Below, piece after piece: positions 12,166 through 24,700 of a stretch of DNA of 64,000 nucleotides. The DNA is taken from positions 1,833,204 through 1,897,203 of the forward strand of contig OX235273.1 of assembly GCA_944472155.2 (NCBI GenBank). Reading direction: 5' to 3'. The stretch comes from Trichobilharzia szidati (lineage: Eukaryota > Platyhelminthes > Trematoda > Strigeidida > Schistosomatidae). How positions within the stretch are numbered: the first letter of the stretch is position 1; each line of letters starts with the position of its first letter. The notes below the pieces were generated by a model. That model ran no database searches, had not been told where the DNA came from, and was given only the letters and a program-made list of their open reading frames with translations. The position numbers and the translations under genes were made by a program.

Positions 12166-12620
12166 GAAGGGAAAGTAAATATGAATTCATATGTCAACGC
12201 GTCACGAAGGGTACTTCGAACAAGCTTCAGACCTTTATCAGTAGCTGTCTTCGCTCAATACTACTCAAGGTCAGAAAGCCAGAAAAGATTAGCAACATGG
12301 ATCTCTGGGTGGAATGAACCAACCCAGTAGGAACCAATTGTTCAACAAATATTCAGGAAGAAATGGAGGTGGATTGGTCATACTCTGAGAAAACAAACCA
12401 TCAGGTGACATCACACGACAGGCCATCGGTCGAGTAGAACCCGAATAGGAAGCGGCGAGTTGGTCGTCAGTGCAAGGGTGGGGTACATTGAGGTCATGTG
12501 AAGGGGAGATGAAAGCATGTGGGCAGACGTGGAGCCAGGTGAAAACGTTGGCAGAGAACCGAACGCAATGGAGATGTGCGGCTGAAGCTCTATTTTCCTC
12601 TAGGAACCAAAGGAGACAAT
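12166..12620 (+). mobile_element. RTE-like LINE 3' end
   Basis: It has the C-terminal region (WRW-IGHTLRKQ-like, E.KRRVGRQCKG) and the standard end gctctattttcctctaggaa plus ccaaaggagacaataaaat. It directly abuts the different RTE fragment on its left, suggesting insertion or recombination at about 12165-12200. Confidence 0.68.
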
Positions 12621-13642
12621 AAAATCAAACCACAAATCAACGACGGGATAATGTTATTACTGGAATTCAATGATTCAGTATCATATAATTTGTTTTAAAT
12701 GATTATTTGAACATATTCAAGGGCACTGCACACAAAATACAACTGGTCAATCAATATTTCATACATGTTTGAATATTTCTTACAAGTATACCTAATCGTT
12801 TGAATCAACATCTGCATGTTTAACAAACATAAAAAATAAACATGCATTAATTTTTCAAAGAAACCTTTTGCCCTACCTACATCAAGCAGGCTATATTATT
12901 CATTTTAAGCCAGTGTACAAATCATACTGGTGCCATATATAAATTATAATTTTGTTAAATATATTTGCATTTTAAAACAAATAGCAGAATATGTACAAAT
13001 AGTCTTTTGTTAATTCTTATATAAACATGAATAATATCAATAATAGTATTTTCATCATATTATTTTTTCAAAAGCTGCGCTACAAATCAATTGAATTTCT
13101 TCGGATTATAATTTTTTGTTTATATTTGTACATTATTTTGAATGGCGGGATAATTAAAAAAACCAATTTCTATGTCGTTTATAATCATATTATTGTTATT
13201 TATGCGTGGCTTACAGTAGATTTATGACTATTAGTTGTTATTATTATAACTTTTTAAATACTTAATGAATTTAGAATGGAAATTAGACGGCTGTAATGTG
13301 TAATTACATTTCTTTTGTGTTACTTTAGGCAATTCTAATTCTAAACTAAACAGTTTTTTTAACAGGTGTTTTTTGTTTTAAAAAAATTGTAGAATCCTCT
13401 TTAAATTATCAATACAACTAAATTTTTATTCTTAACCATGATTCATTCTGTCTAGAATTATTCTGATCATTACTTCTTTCCTTTTGTAATTATGTTAAAA
13501 CTTGTTAAAGTCTGATTGATGAGGAGAATGGTGAAGAATTTTCATGTCTTGAAGGAGGTAGTGCAATCATTATTGTTCTTCGTACAGCTATTTCTTTCTG
13601 AGATTCATATTTCTATTCCTAGAGGTTAATATGACCTATTAG
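12621..13642. other. Unassigned, strongly AT-rich
   Basis: Roughly 75% A+T. A 66-codon hydrophobic frame at 13027-13227 is a composition artefact. No repeat family was recognised. Confidence 0.4.
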
Positions 13643-14730
13643 AACCTTGCGTTCCGAGTGGAACATAGGGCTTCAACAACACAACTCAACTTTTTTCTGT
13701 TTTCTGCTTTCCTTTTCAGATGAGTCAACTATTGACCAAACTCTCTCATCTCTTCCTCACACTATCTCCTCCATGTCACTCTTACACCGACGACCCACTT
13801 GTCGCTTCCCATTTGGATTCTACTCGAGAGATGGCCTGGCGTGCGATGTCATTCGGCGGCCTCCTCAATGTATGCCCGATCCATCTCCACTTTCTCCAAC
13901 ATATTTCTTGAGCAATCGGCTCTTGACTGTTTTGTTCTCATAGGTTCTTGTTGCTTATTCTTTCCGGCAGGCCATTTTATCTTCAATATGGAGCCAGCTA
14001 AGGGGGCATCTGTTGATAAAAGTCTGCAGCAACCTGTTGAAAATCCTTTTCGTTACACGCTGGCCAAGTTTCTGACCCGTGTAGAAGAACCAACTTGACA
14101 TTGGTGTTGAAAATGCGAATCTTGTGCCTCATGCTGACTGCTGAAGATTTCCAAACTGGTTTCAGGTTGATGAAGGCGTATCTCGCCTTGCCGATTCTGG
14201 CTGGCCAGCTTTGACATCTTCTTCCGTTCCGCCTGTAGTTGAAACAATGCTTCCCAGATAAATGAAGGAGGTAACCTTTGTTAAATCTCTCCTGTTGATG
14301 GTGATTCGTGCTGGTTGTTGTTGCTATTGATTGGTTATGTTCATCACCGCCGTCTTCTCTGTGTTCACTTGGAGTCCTATCTTCTCTGCTTCTTCAGCCA
14401 GTTTGTTGCTTTTCGCTTGTAAGCCTTCGAGTTTGTGTGACATTAGACATATATCATCTGCCAAATCAAGATCTTCTACAGTCTTCTTATCGGTCCAACG
14501 TAGTCCTGTCTTCTCACTCCCCATAGTATTCCGCATAATCCAGTCCGCTACAATTACGAATATCATCGGTGATAATAGGAAGACCGCCTTATCTTACTCC
14601 TGTAAGCACTTCAAACGCCTCGCTGAGTTTTCCGTTGTGGATCACCTGACACGTGGCATTGTCATCATGCGGAGATCAGAATTGTATCTCTACGTATCAT
14701 CATCCAGCGGAGCATGGAATGGCAGTTAAA
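13643..14730 (-). mobile_element. RTE-like LINE, RT to 3' end, minus copy
   Basis: The minus strand carries the 5' part of this fragment: FVIVADWIMRNTMGSEKTGLR, then EDLDLADDICLMSHKLEGLQ (catalytic box, LADD variant) and IGLQVNTEKT. Then follow the TYLGSI-like, IRIFN and C-terminal segments to the 3' terminus at about 13645 (ccactcggaacgcaagg). Frameshifts are frequent. Confidence 0.75.
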
Positions 14731-14734
14731 TGTC

Positions 14735-15290
14735 TACTTCAACTTCACAGACTTTAATAGATCTTTCGATATCGCTAACCTTGAAGTAATTCGGAAAATA
14801 CTTCAACACTAAGGCATGCCCCAAATCCTTATCAACCACACAGAATAGCTATATGATAATGGCACGTGCTGAGTGATCCATAACAGGAAACTCACTGAAG
14901 CCTTTAAAGCGGAGACAAGAGTAAGACAAGGCTACCTTGTAGCATCAATGAAATTCCTAATTGTAGTCGACTGGACTATGCGTAGGACTATGAGGAGTGA
15001 GAAGACAGCGATAGGTTGAATCGATAAGAAAACTGTACAAAATCTCGATCTCGCGGACGATTTGTCACACGAATTAGAATACTCACAGGAGAAAACTAAC
15101 AAGCTGGTGGAAGAGGCCGTCAGTGAAGGCAGGACTTCAAGTGGCAACATAGAAGAGACAGGTGGTCAAGATAACTGACCAACAATGACAATCATCAGCC
15201 ACCGTCAACGGAATAAACTTCATTACGTCAATGCCTTCACTTATCTGTTCAGCATCGTCTCACCTTTAGGATAAGGATGTCAACTCTAAG
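14735..15290 (+). mobile_element. RTE-like LINE, RT fragment, plus copy
   Basis: It encodes FNFTDFNRSFD (motif A region), RVRQGYLVASMKFLIVVDWT and KTVQNLDLADDLSHELEY (catalytic box). It overlaps in element coordinates with the adjacent minus-strand copy and forms a head-to-head pair. It decays after 15240. Confidence 0.7.
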
Positions 15291-15544
15291 TGTTTCTCTA
15301 TTTACCTCATTATCTTGCCATTTTGAATTTGATAATTTGTCGGATCATCAGTGAGAATTACTGAGGAGTCTTTGACTAGAACAAAATTATTACTGGATCC
15401 TGCTTAGAATACAACGGCTCTTTGAATAATGTCAAACTTCATCTTAGAGTCATATAAACTTATTGATTTTTATGGTAAAGATTCACTTAACTGTTAGTCA
15501 ATAATTGTTTATTTAAATTCTATTTGTGCGCTGACCTTTTACAG

Positions 15545-15711
15545 GTTGTTGGATTGTAACTGGTGGTTTTCATTTGGGTGTAATGAAGCTGACTGGTGAA
15601 GCTGTACGTGATTATACAGATGCCTATGGTGGCAATAGAATGATGGCATTCGGTGTAGCAAGTTGGGATTGTGTAACAAAGAATGAAATCCTTGAAGCAG
15701 CATTACATGAG
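15545..15711 (+). CDS. TRPM: TRPM exon 1 of the window (WIVTGG block)
   Basis: The exon is preceded by a T-rich tract ending in acag and followed by gtaaga. The first two bases complete a codon from an unseen upstream exon, and it ends in phase 0. It encodes about 55 residues containing CWIVTGGFHLGVMK and GEAVRDY, the conserved first TRPM homology block (W-I/L-x-TGG-x-x-x-GVxKxxGxA). FGVASWDCV matches the usual IGVAPWG segment. Earlier exons should lie upstream, but none was recognised in 1-15544. Confidence 0.88.
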
Positions 15712-18700
15712 GTAAGATTTAACTTTTGTTTTTTGAATTTTGTTTTATTAGAAAAGTGAAATACATTTAACCAGTCACTGCATGTACTTAGATAAATCTT
15801 AGTGGGTATAGAACTTCCATCCATAAATCATGACTACGATAGTGACCATAAATTTAGAGAGCATTGGTTTTGTAGGAATTTTTCTCTGATTGGTTGGAGG
15901 ATTTCATCATGAGTTGACATCAGTTAGAGAACCATCGGACAACTTGGGAGTACTGGACAGTTGTTTTGGCCTACTTTGGGACTCTTCATCAGTACGCACA
16001 TACCGTCAAAGTTTGATCCCAGGACCTTCTGGTGGCAAGGGGTGCACGTGGATTGAAACCTCGGCGGTAGGTACGTACTAATGAAGACTCTCAAACTAGG
16101 CCGAAACAGCTGTCCAGTATTTCCAGGTTTTCTAATGGTTCTCTTGCTGATGTTAGCTCATTATGAAATACTCCAACCAATGAAATTTAGAGAGCTTGAT
16201 AGACAGATGAGGGCCAACTGAAATTTGTGAGTAGAATTTCGGAGGTTGAGGTTCGATTCCCGGTAGACGTATTCCTAAACCTCTTTGAGCCGGAAGTAAT
16301 TTCCGAAAAGACGGATGATTGGGTTTGAAGCTAGCAACCCCACCATGTGGAAATAACAGCAACATTGCTACTATAACTTCAGAGCTTGAAACTGTGTGCA
16401 CGACTTAGAAAGCATGGGATAAAAAAGAACTGAAATTTTTAACAAGTTAGAGCTATAGATTTCAATACAAACTGATCACGCATGAAGTTGTCTTCCTAAT
16501 TCTTTCTTAATGGTTGGAAATATCAGTTTATTCATTAGGAGAAATTAGATATTGGGAAGGAGACAAAAGTTATGGTGCTGAAATAAGAGATAAGAGTTTA
16601 AGAAAACAAAGTTGGAAGTATTGCTACATATGTCATCTTTGGTTTTAAAATTGGATTACCCAGTAGGCTAGGAAACCACACACACTCTCCGGGGTTCAGT
16701 CCTGGATTGACGCACTCCTGTACCCTACTAAGGTGGCCGGTGAAGAGGGAACGTTGGGTATGAGGCTAGTGATTCAGACACGCTATATGTGATGGTTTAA
16801 GGGTAGTATTAAAATTGCACGATGCATGCAGGTCACACAGTTGATATATTGAAGCCCCAGCCATAAAAAAGCTTAAACCTGTTTTATATGTCCAGAAATT
16901 GTATGTCATTACATTTTCCCTACCTTAGTAAATCAATTTTAAAACGAATGGATATTAACATTATAATACTTCCATCGATTTCCTCAAGACTTTTATCTGT
17001 GATTTCTCTCGTTCCTTTGCACTGTGTGTGGAAAATTCGATACTGGGCTTGAATTTTCAGTATGGATGGTGTTATTTGTGAGAGGTTGGGTTGCTAGTCT
17101 TATTCCAAGCCTTCCTTCTTGTCTGGGTCAAATATAAGTTAAAAGAATCGTTGTAGTGCTTCGGTCTGGAAGCGAAACCGGATTACTTGCACGGTTATTG
17201 GGGTATTAGACCACTGAATCACCGAGGGACCTTATCTGTGATAATAATGTCTTACATGTTAGCATGTTTTGTAAGAGGACAATTTTACTGAATAAAATAC
17301 ACTGTGATAAATATTACTAAATACTGCATTCTAAGTTCACTTCCTACCTCTCATACTCTGTGAACGTTTACATAATAAACATGTAGGATAAGTACGAGTG
17401 AGTGTGATCAGAACGTTCTGAATGAGTGTTGCACAAGTACACGTTATACGTTTCGGATCAGTTATGTCTTCTCTATATTTTGTTGAAATTCAAATAAGTG
17501 ACCCAACTGCTAAAAATTGAAGTTGGTTTAGCATCAGGAGAAATTATTTTTGATTATGCAAAGATTTTAATAAATCGCAAGTAAGGTTCTGAAGGAAAAG
17601 GAGGATACTATAGTGACCACTTCTATCCACTGTGCTAAATGATGTTTATTAAGCTTGTATGAGCTCTAATCAAGATTTAACGGAAAAAATGTCACATACA
17701 ACATTGGACGACGACTGAAAAGTAGACATATGTTTGTTCCAGGATTGATCACGAGCTGATATCAGTGAGAGAACCACTGGAAAACCTAGGAGTACTGGAC
17801 ATTGGCTAGAGGTTGCACTAAACATACGTATCACGAATTGACAGAGGTTGGAATTCATGTGGTGGCCACTGGATTGGTTCCCAGTGGCTTAGTGGTCTAT
17901 GAGATAACCTCCTAACCGCAAGGTCCTGGGTTGGGACCCTGTCGGTGGGGGCGCACTGATTAAGGCCTCCAGACTAGACTGTCGAAACATCTGTCTCATA
18001 CTCCCTTTTGGTTTTCCAATGTTCTCTCATTGAAATCAGCCCGTAATTACTCCTGTAACCAATCGAATCCCTGAAAATCAACACTAGGAGTACATTTGTA
18101 TAAATCTCGTTTGACAAACTTGTCCGAATTTCATCAGGGAAATGATCGAAATTAAAATAATAAAGGTATATATTGATACGTGTGTAAATATAAAGTCATC
18201 TTGTCCATAAAATACTTTCGAGTTTCACCACGGGTTGATATCATTTAGAGCGCCATTGAAAACCAGGGAGTACTGGACAGATGTTTCACGCTAGTTTGAG
18301 AACCATCGGCCTTACGCATCCAGTGGGTATCAAACCTATGGCCTTCCACTTACAAGGCAAGGTCGTAAACCATTCAGCCACTGAGACCCGACTCACCGGA
18401 CCATCAATTCTAATTTCTACCATTTCAAGATTTTTAGAGAGACCACCAACCATTGTCATCGGCGGGAACTCCATCCTCACTGCCGACAAGATGGACCTCA
18501 TTGGTGACGACTTCTCACTAGAACTCCAGGAAACTCCTTCCTGTAGCAAGTTACTAGCGAGCATTAAATGTAAAATCCTTCTCCAATCACGTTTGAGTCA
18601 TGAATAGACATGAAGATAATATGAACACAATCGCATGATGTGTAATCACCGCTCTAAGTACATTATTATTATTAGTCTATCTTGTAACATACTGTAAACA

Positions 18701-21700
18701 GTATGTACTTTAACATTTTCGAATAAAGGTCATGGTCACGGATAAGTGAGTTAGAAAAATATGTTATGTACAATAATGTGTGTACAGGTAAACAACTGTA
18801 TACTATGAAGCACACATAAATTAGGTTTCCTCTTATTAATCTCAATAGATTCCACTGTAGCTAAGAGAAGTAATTGTGTGTCTTTAGGCAGATTGTTTGG
18901 TACACAATATACAACCGTGGTGTTCACTATCCACTAAATGAGATAAAATGGCACTATTTATCGATTTATCGACAAGGTGGCAGAAGATGCATCAAAGATA
19001 GAACTTCAGGTGAACATAGAGAAAACAGTGGTGATGAAGATTGCTGCCCAACAACAACAGATAACAATCAGTCAGCATGAATGGGAGAAACAATCTGAAA
19101 GAAGCAACCTGGGAAGCATCACTTCAGCTACAGGCGGGCGGAACCGATGAAGATATTAAAGCGAGGAATGCGAGAGCAAGGCCAGGTTTCACTACTCTCA
19201 CCAAGTTTGTGTGGAGATCAACAGCACTCAGCATGAAAATGAAAATAAGATCCGGATTTTCAACTCCAATGTGAAGTCAGTCAGTGCTACTCTATACGGA
19301 TCAGAGAATTGGCGCTGCGCCGCGTCATGAAGGCCACTTCGAACAAACTGCAGATATTCATCAATAGCTGTCTTCGCTCAAGATCAGATGGCCAGAAAAG
19401 ATCAGCAACAAGGATCTCTGGGAGTGAACCAACCTGGCAGGAACCAATTGTGCAACAAATATGTAGGTAGAAATGGAGGTGGATTGGCCATACTATGAGA
19501 AAGCAAACCATCATGTGACAGCATATACAAAGCCATCGGTCGAGTGGAACCTGAATAGGAAGTGGGTAGTCGGTTGTTATTGTGAGTATGACAAGGATGA
19601 GGTGATGCGAAGAGGAGATGAAAGCATGTGGGCAGACGTCGAGCCATGTGGAAACGTTGGCGAAGAACGGAGCGCACTGGAGACGTGTGGCTGAAGCCCT
19701 ATATTCCTCTAGGAACTAAAGGAAAAATAGAATAATACTAATTTATCGATTTGGTTACTTTTTCTAAGCCAAACAGGGACATGTTCACGAGTACATAAAG
19801 ATAAATTCCTCTGAATTCGACCTACTTAACTAGCTGCAAATGAGTAGTTGAATTTGTATGCACACACTGACGTGGTCATTTTTGGTCATTTATCTTAAGT
19901 GCACTGTATCAGTATCGATCTGGTTGACAAACTGATGTGTAGTTCTGCATCACTGAATGTTAATCTGCTCAACCTACTGCTTAATATGTCTTTCGATAAA
20001 TCACCTTTGAACTTTATTCTTAAATAAATAAATATTAATTGTTAGCAGATTGCGTGACACAGTGCTGTCTGACCTCATTATGATGTTATTTTTCTTTGCT
20101 TCCTTCGAAAAATGAACGATATTCGCTTGAAAGCTAATTGTAGAAATTTCAGGAGTACATTTTATGACCCAAGGACATAACTCGGGAATATTTATCCCGT
20201 GTATTGGGATAAGTTGCCACTCGCGTGATTATGCTTCTTCTCAAGTTTAGTAGAATTTTCCGAATCAGTGGGATGTAAAGATTTTCAATACTTGCGAAAG
20301 TAAACAGTGATCATATCTTAATAGATTAAAACAAAGTGAACAAAAGAAATTATGTGAAATACAGTTATGGAGATTTTTGGTAGCCCAAGTGTTAATCAGG
20401 CCGCCGCCTACGTGTATCATTTGTTAGTATTTAAGAAGATACATATAATCGGGATAATACATTAGGTCTGAGAATTTGTGATAATTATTCATCTGTTGGA
20501 GGATTTCATCATGAGCTGACAACAGTTAGAGAACCATTGGAAAACCTGCAGGGAGTACTGGACAGCTGTTTCGGCCTAGTTTGGGACTCTTCAGTAGTAC
20601 GCGCCCACCACAGGGTTCGAACCCATGACCTTCTGGTTACAAGGCGATCTAGCTCGCAGACTATTAAGCCACTGGGATCCGATCTAGTGGTCCAATTCGT
20701 GATATAGCGCGACCACTTCGCAATGTCTTCTTCGATGAGTTACTGCCTCACCTTCAGATCCTGCCATACATCAGCTAACATCACACTGTCAACTTATTCA
20801 AACGATTGGCATTCATCCATATTTGTGGGGCCTTTGAAGACAGTTTTTCTTTAAATGAGCCAAAACCGATCTGTAGAACCATGGTCTTATCAAAGTCAAT
20901 CTTGTGTCCCATTTCTATCGTGTGTAGGGCAATCGCTGATTTGTTTCCTAGCTTCTTTAAATCTACAGAGATCTTCGCAACTACTCTTAGACTTTCATAT
21001 AATTCTGTTAATTTTATTTGGATGATTATCGTTGAATCAGACGCGACTGGACAAGAATTGTCGGTATGAAGTGTGTCCTTGATATATTTGTTATTTTTCC
21101 CCGAAGAATTTCGGGCTAGTTTGCCCAACGAAACGTTAGAATCATTTATTTCACTCGTAAGCAGCTGTTTGTATTCTATTATTGCCATAGACGAAGACAG
21201 ATATTTACTGCCTGATCACATAGATGACTTATCGGGCAACTTAGGTATACACACTGTCGAAATTACTGTGTGTCAAGATATTTCATTCGTGTGTACATTT
21301 TCATTCACTCACTCACTTACTCGGACACTCACACCAAAGTGCAAATTAATAAACACAATGGGGTATACAAGTTTAATCTTTTAACAGGCTCAGTTGGTTA
21401 ATTCTTCTCCTACAGTTTGACCATAGGCACTTTGCCCATCTTCTTTTCAGTATCATATGCGAAAATATAACCAATCCTTCTAAACATGGGTAAAAAAATT
21501 AAACAGTATCTTTGGGATTTCAGTACAGAGCTGTAGAAAATGCAGTCATGACTGAAATAATTATCACTTCTATTTTAGGTCCTTTGCGTTACCGGCGGAA
21601 CATAGGGCATCAAACTGCAATCCTGAAGTTTCAGTACCATTGATTTTATTTGTACCGGGTTAATCTGCTAGTTCCACAGCAAACCTTCCCTCTTTATTTG

Positions 21701-24700
21701 GCTTACTGCCAGTTTAGATAGGTGAAAGTGTGCATCGGCCAGGGACCGAACTCCGAACTAAATCATGCATGATTGGTGAGCATTTTACCGCTGAACCACC
21801 GACTTGGATTATAATCTAAATCAGGTCAAAATTACTCAGCAAAGAAGACCAATTGAAATCAGGAGATGCAGTACACAGAGACAAAATCAACTGATTGATT
21901 TTCTGAAAGAAAAAGTTTCAGTTTTTATCTTTGTCTGAATACATTCACAGTCGACCATAACAGTTTGTGCAGTCAGGTTACCGCAGTCAGTATTAGAAGA
22001 CATTATTAGCCAGCGTACAGACACCACTGTATTTGTTGTCCCTAGTTCTACAAACAAGCGAGCAGTTGGTGAATTGAAACTCTGAACTGTAAGGCTACGA
22101 ACTTCAGAAATGACCACTGTAGGCTAGAATCATGAAGAAAGCATAAGTATCACCAAGGCCTCAGATACAATACGCTCATATCTGTTGGCTTAAATTAGAC
22201 CTGGTTGCAGCGCCTTCTGACATTGTTTTATTCGACAATGGAAATGATGGCCCCAATAAAATAATTCATAAAAGAAGAGGAACTAGTAGTTGTCAAATTC
22301 GAATTGCCTATTTCTCTGACTAATACTGAATTGTGAAGATTACAACGACGGATATCCATAAATGGTTGGGAATATAAACTCTGTCGTTCTCAGGTAATCT
22401 GGGTCTTACTGATAACTGAATCCAAAACATTACCAAAATGATACAGCATGGAATTTCAACCCCCAAAGATTAAAGTTGATGTCAAAAAGCTTCAGTCTGT
22501 TGAATATCAACAGTTTAGTTTCAGTAAACTTATCGATATAAGTGTATTACAATCAAACAAGTTCAGTATTTGAACAAAGCAAGAATTACAGTTATAGCGG
22601 AATAAAATGGTACCATCTTTTATTGTGTTGCCTTCTCGTCAGCTGCTTACAGGACAAAGACACTATTAAATGTATCTACAAAAACAACTTTAACATATTT
22701 GCACACAGTTCATTTTAAACAAAAATCAATCGATCAGTATACGCATCCACTAATAATATATATATATGCAATATTAAATACTATTCCGAACAATAATAAT
22801 CATACACAATGGAAACTTTTCAGCATTTCGCATTCAGATAAAAGAGAGATAAAATATATCCAGTAACCAGGGCAAAGAAAGACTGATAACCGCTTCTTTC
22901 TGGACTCATAAATCAGGTTTCGGGCGCTTGATGGAAATGGCTTCAGCAAACTTAAGGAGAATTGAGCTCTTTTGCTTGTTGATAATTTTGAACGACTTTT
23001 CGACACCCGTGTCAAGGAGATGCCTGGCGACGGCACTTTTTAAAGCATTTGTTCCCTTTAAACGTAAGCTTTTGGTACATGTTCAGAAAATGGTAGATAT
23101 GCCCTTCTTTCTGTTCTTCCAAAGTAACTGCTCCCGCAGATACATGTAAATTTGTATAAACATTTGGAGTTAACATGAGAAGGATATCCATCGATTTTTG
23201 ATTGCATTAAAGAGCAAGTTGTTCGATAGACGGGAACTAGCCTACCTGCAGGATAGGCTATGGCTATTGATGTGCTTAGCCTTCTGTTGATCATCGCTGC
23301 TTTGTTCAAATTTATTAAGGGGAATAAATGTATGAAACTTGAGTATTATTATATAAAACCGAAAAGATATAAGCTGGGACAATTCAATGAATATCCGGTT
23401 CACATATTCTATCTCTCAAGTGTCAGTTTGTATTTTGTCGTAGTTTCCGTTGCTGTGCTTGTAATAAACTTAAAATTATTAAACTCTTTATAAATGCTTA
23501 TCACTACAACTGTCATGTGATTCATTTTTGATTATCAATCAGGGGATATGATGACCACAATTTTCTATTTCTACACACTTGTCAGTATGCTTTATATGTA
23601 TGATCATCGCAGGCAATATTTCTCCCCTTCAAAAGAGGTACTTCAGTGATTCAGTTGTAAAAAACTTGCTTTTATACCCGGTGGAAGCAGTCGTAAACCT
23701 CACCAGTTTCACAAGCCGACTATAAACCGGGAAAAGAGGGGGAGGTTGGGCGTTGGGCTAAACACTGCACCCCGTAAAATTTACTTCAAAGTATGGATTC
23801 CTGTTTGTTCCACTTGGAACGTTTAGAATGAAAGGAAGGATGGTTAATCAGAGTCATTTACTTCTGGTAGAAGAAGTAATATCGACCTTGGCTAATTTCT
23901 GTGTTTAAGTTCTTTGTTTTTTGTATCGTTTGTAGGTCTGACATTCCTGTAAGACCGATTCTCATGAGTCTTGAAGAAAAGACCATAAGACAGTTCACTC
24001 CACAAAATAAACCTGTCATTATTTCTAAAGTAATCTGGTCACATGAATACTCTTAGGGTACTGTTTCAATCAAACTTTATACTGAGGACTTCATACAACA
24101 AGTATAAGATGATATCTAAATTATGAATACACATTGCTAGTTTAAATATGTGGCTTTCATAAGACAAATTCTGTAAGATAATAACATTTCATAAATACTT
24201 TACAGTCAGGTTAGAACTAGAATGGTTGACAATTAATCAGTTATTATTGTCACTCATGCCGGATGTAATACAGTTTTAGAGAAACTATGAAATGATATTA
24301 TCGGGCGTAATTTGTCTTCTGAATGTCTCTTATTTAAGTTTATCAAAGTGAATAACTATTACATACTGCCAATGTGAAATGTTCTATTTCCGAAAGGTGG
24401 TCCGTTGAAGGAAGTCATCTCAGAGAGTACAAATCAGACCGAACAAAATATAAAATATTGCCAAGATTCAGTCTGAAAACCCGTCATGTCATCGGTCAGA
24501 AATCTAAAGCTTTATTCACCTGCATGCACTCGAAGCTTCAGTGACCCAACAAAAATCCTTGACGACAATGTATTAATGTATTCAATAAATACATTTTTCA
24601 CCATAGTTTGATTTGTGAACTCTGGAAACCAAGTTACTCTAAAAAGCTGTTTTGCTTCACATTGAGATATTTCGTCTGCGCAATCTACGACTCTGTGGAG

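Larger units (their letters stand above)
17641..18185 (+). mobile_element. PLE terminal repeat (pLTR) split by SINE-C
   Basis: 17650-17740 (ctaatcaagatttaacgg, gaaaagtagacatatg) and 18070-18185 (aatctcgtttgacaaac, catcagggaaatgatcgaaa) match consecutive parts of the PLE terminal region at 60120-60300. The SINE-C at 17745-18065 sits between them. Confidence 0.55.

Noticed and set aside
13027..13227. 66-codon Ile/Phe-rich frame
   Set aside because: Composition artefact of very AT-rich DNA.
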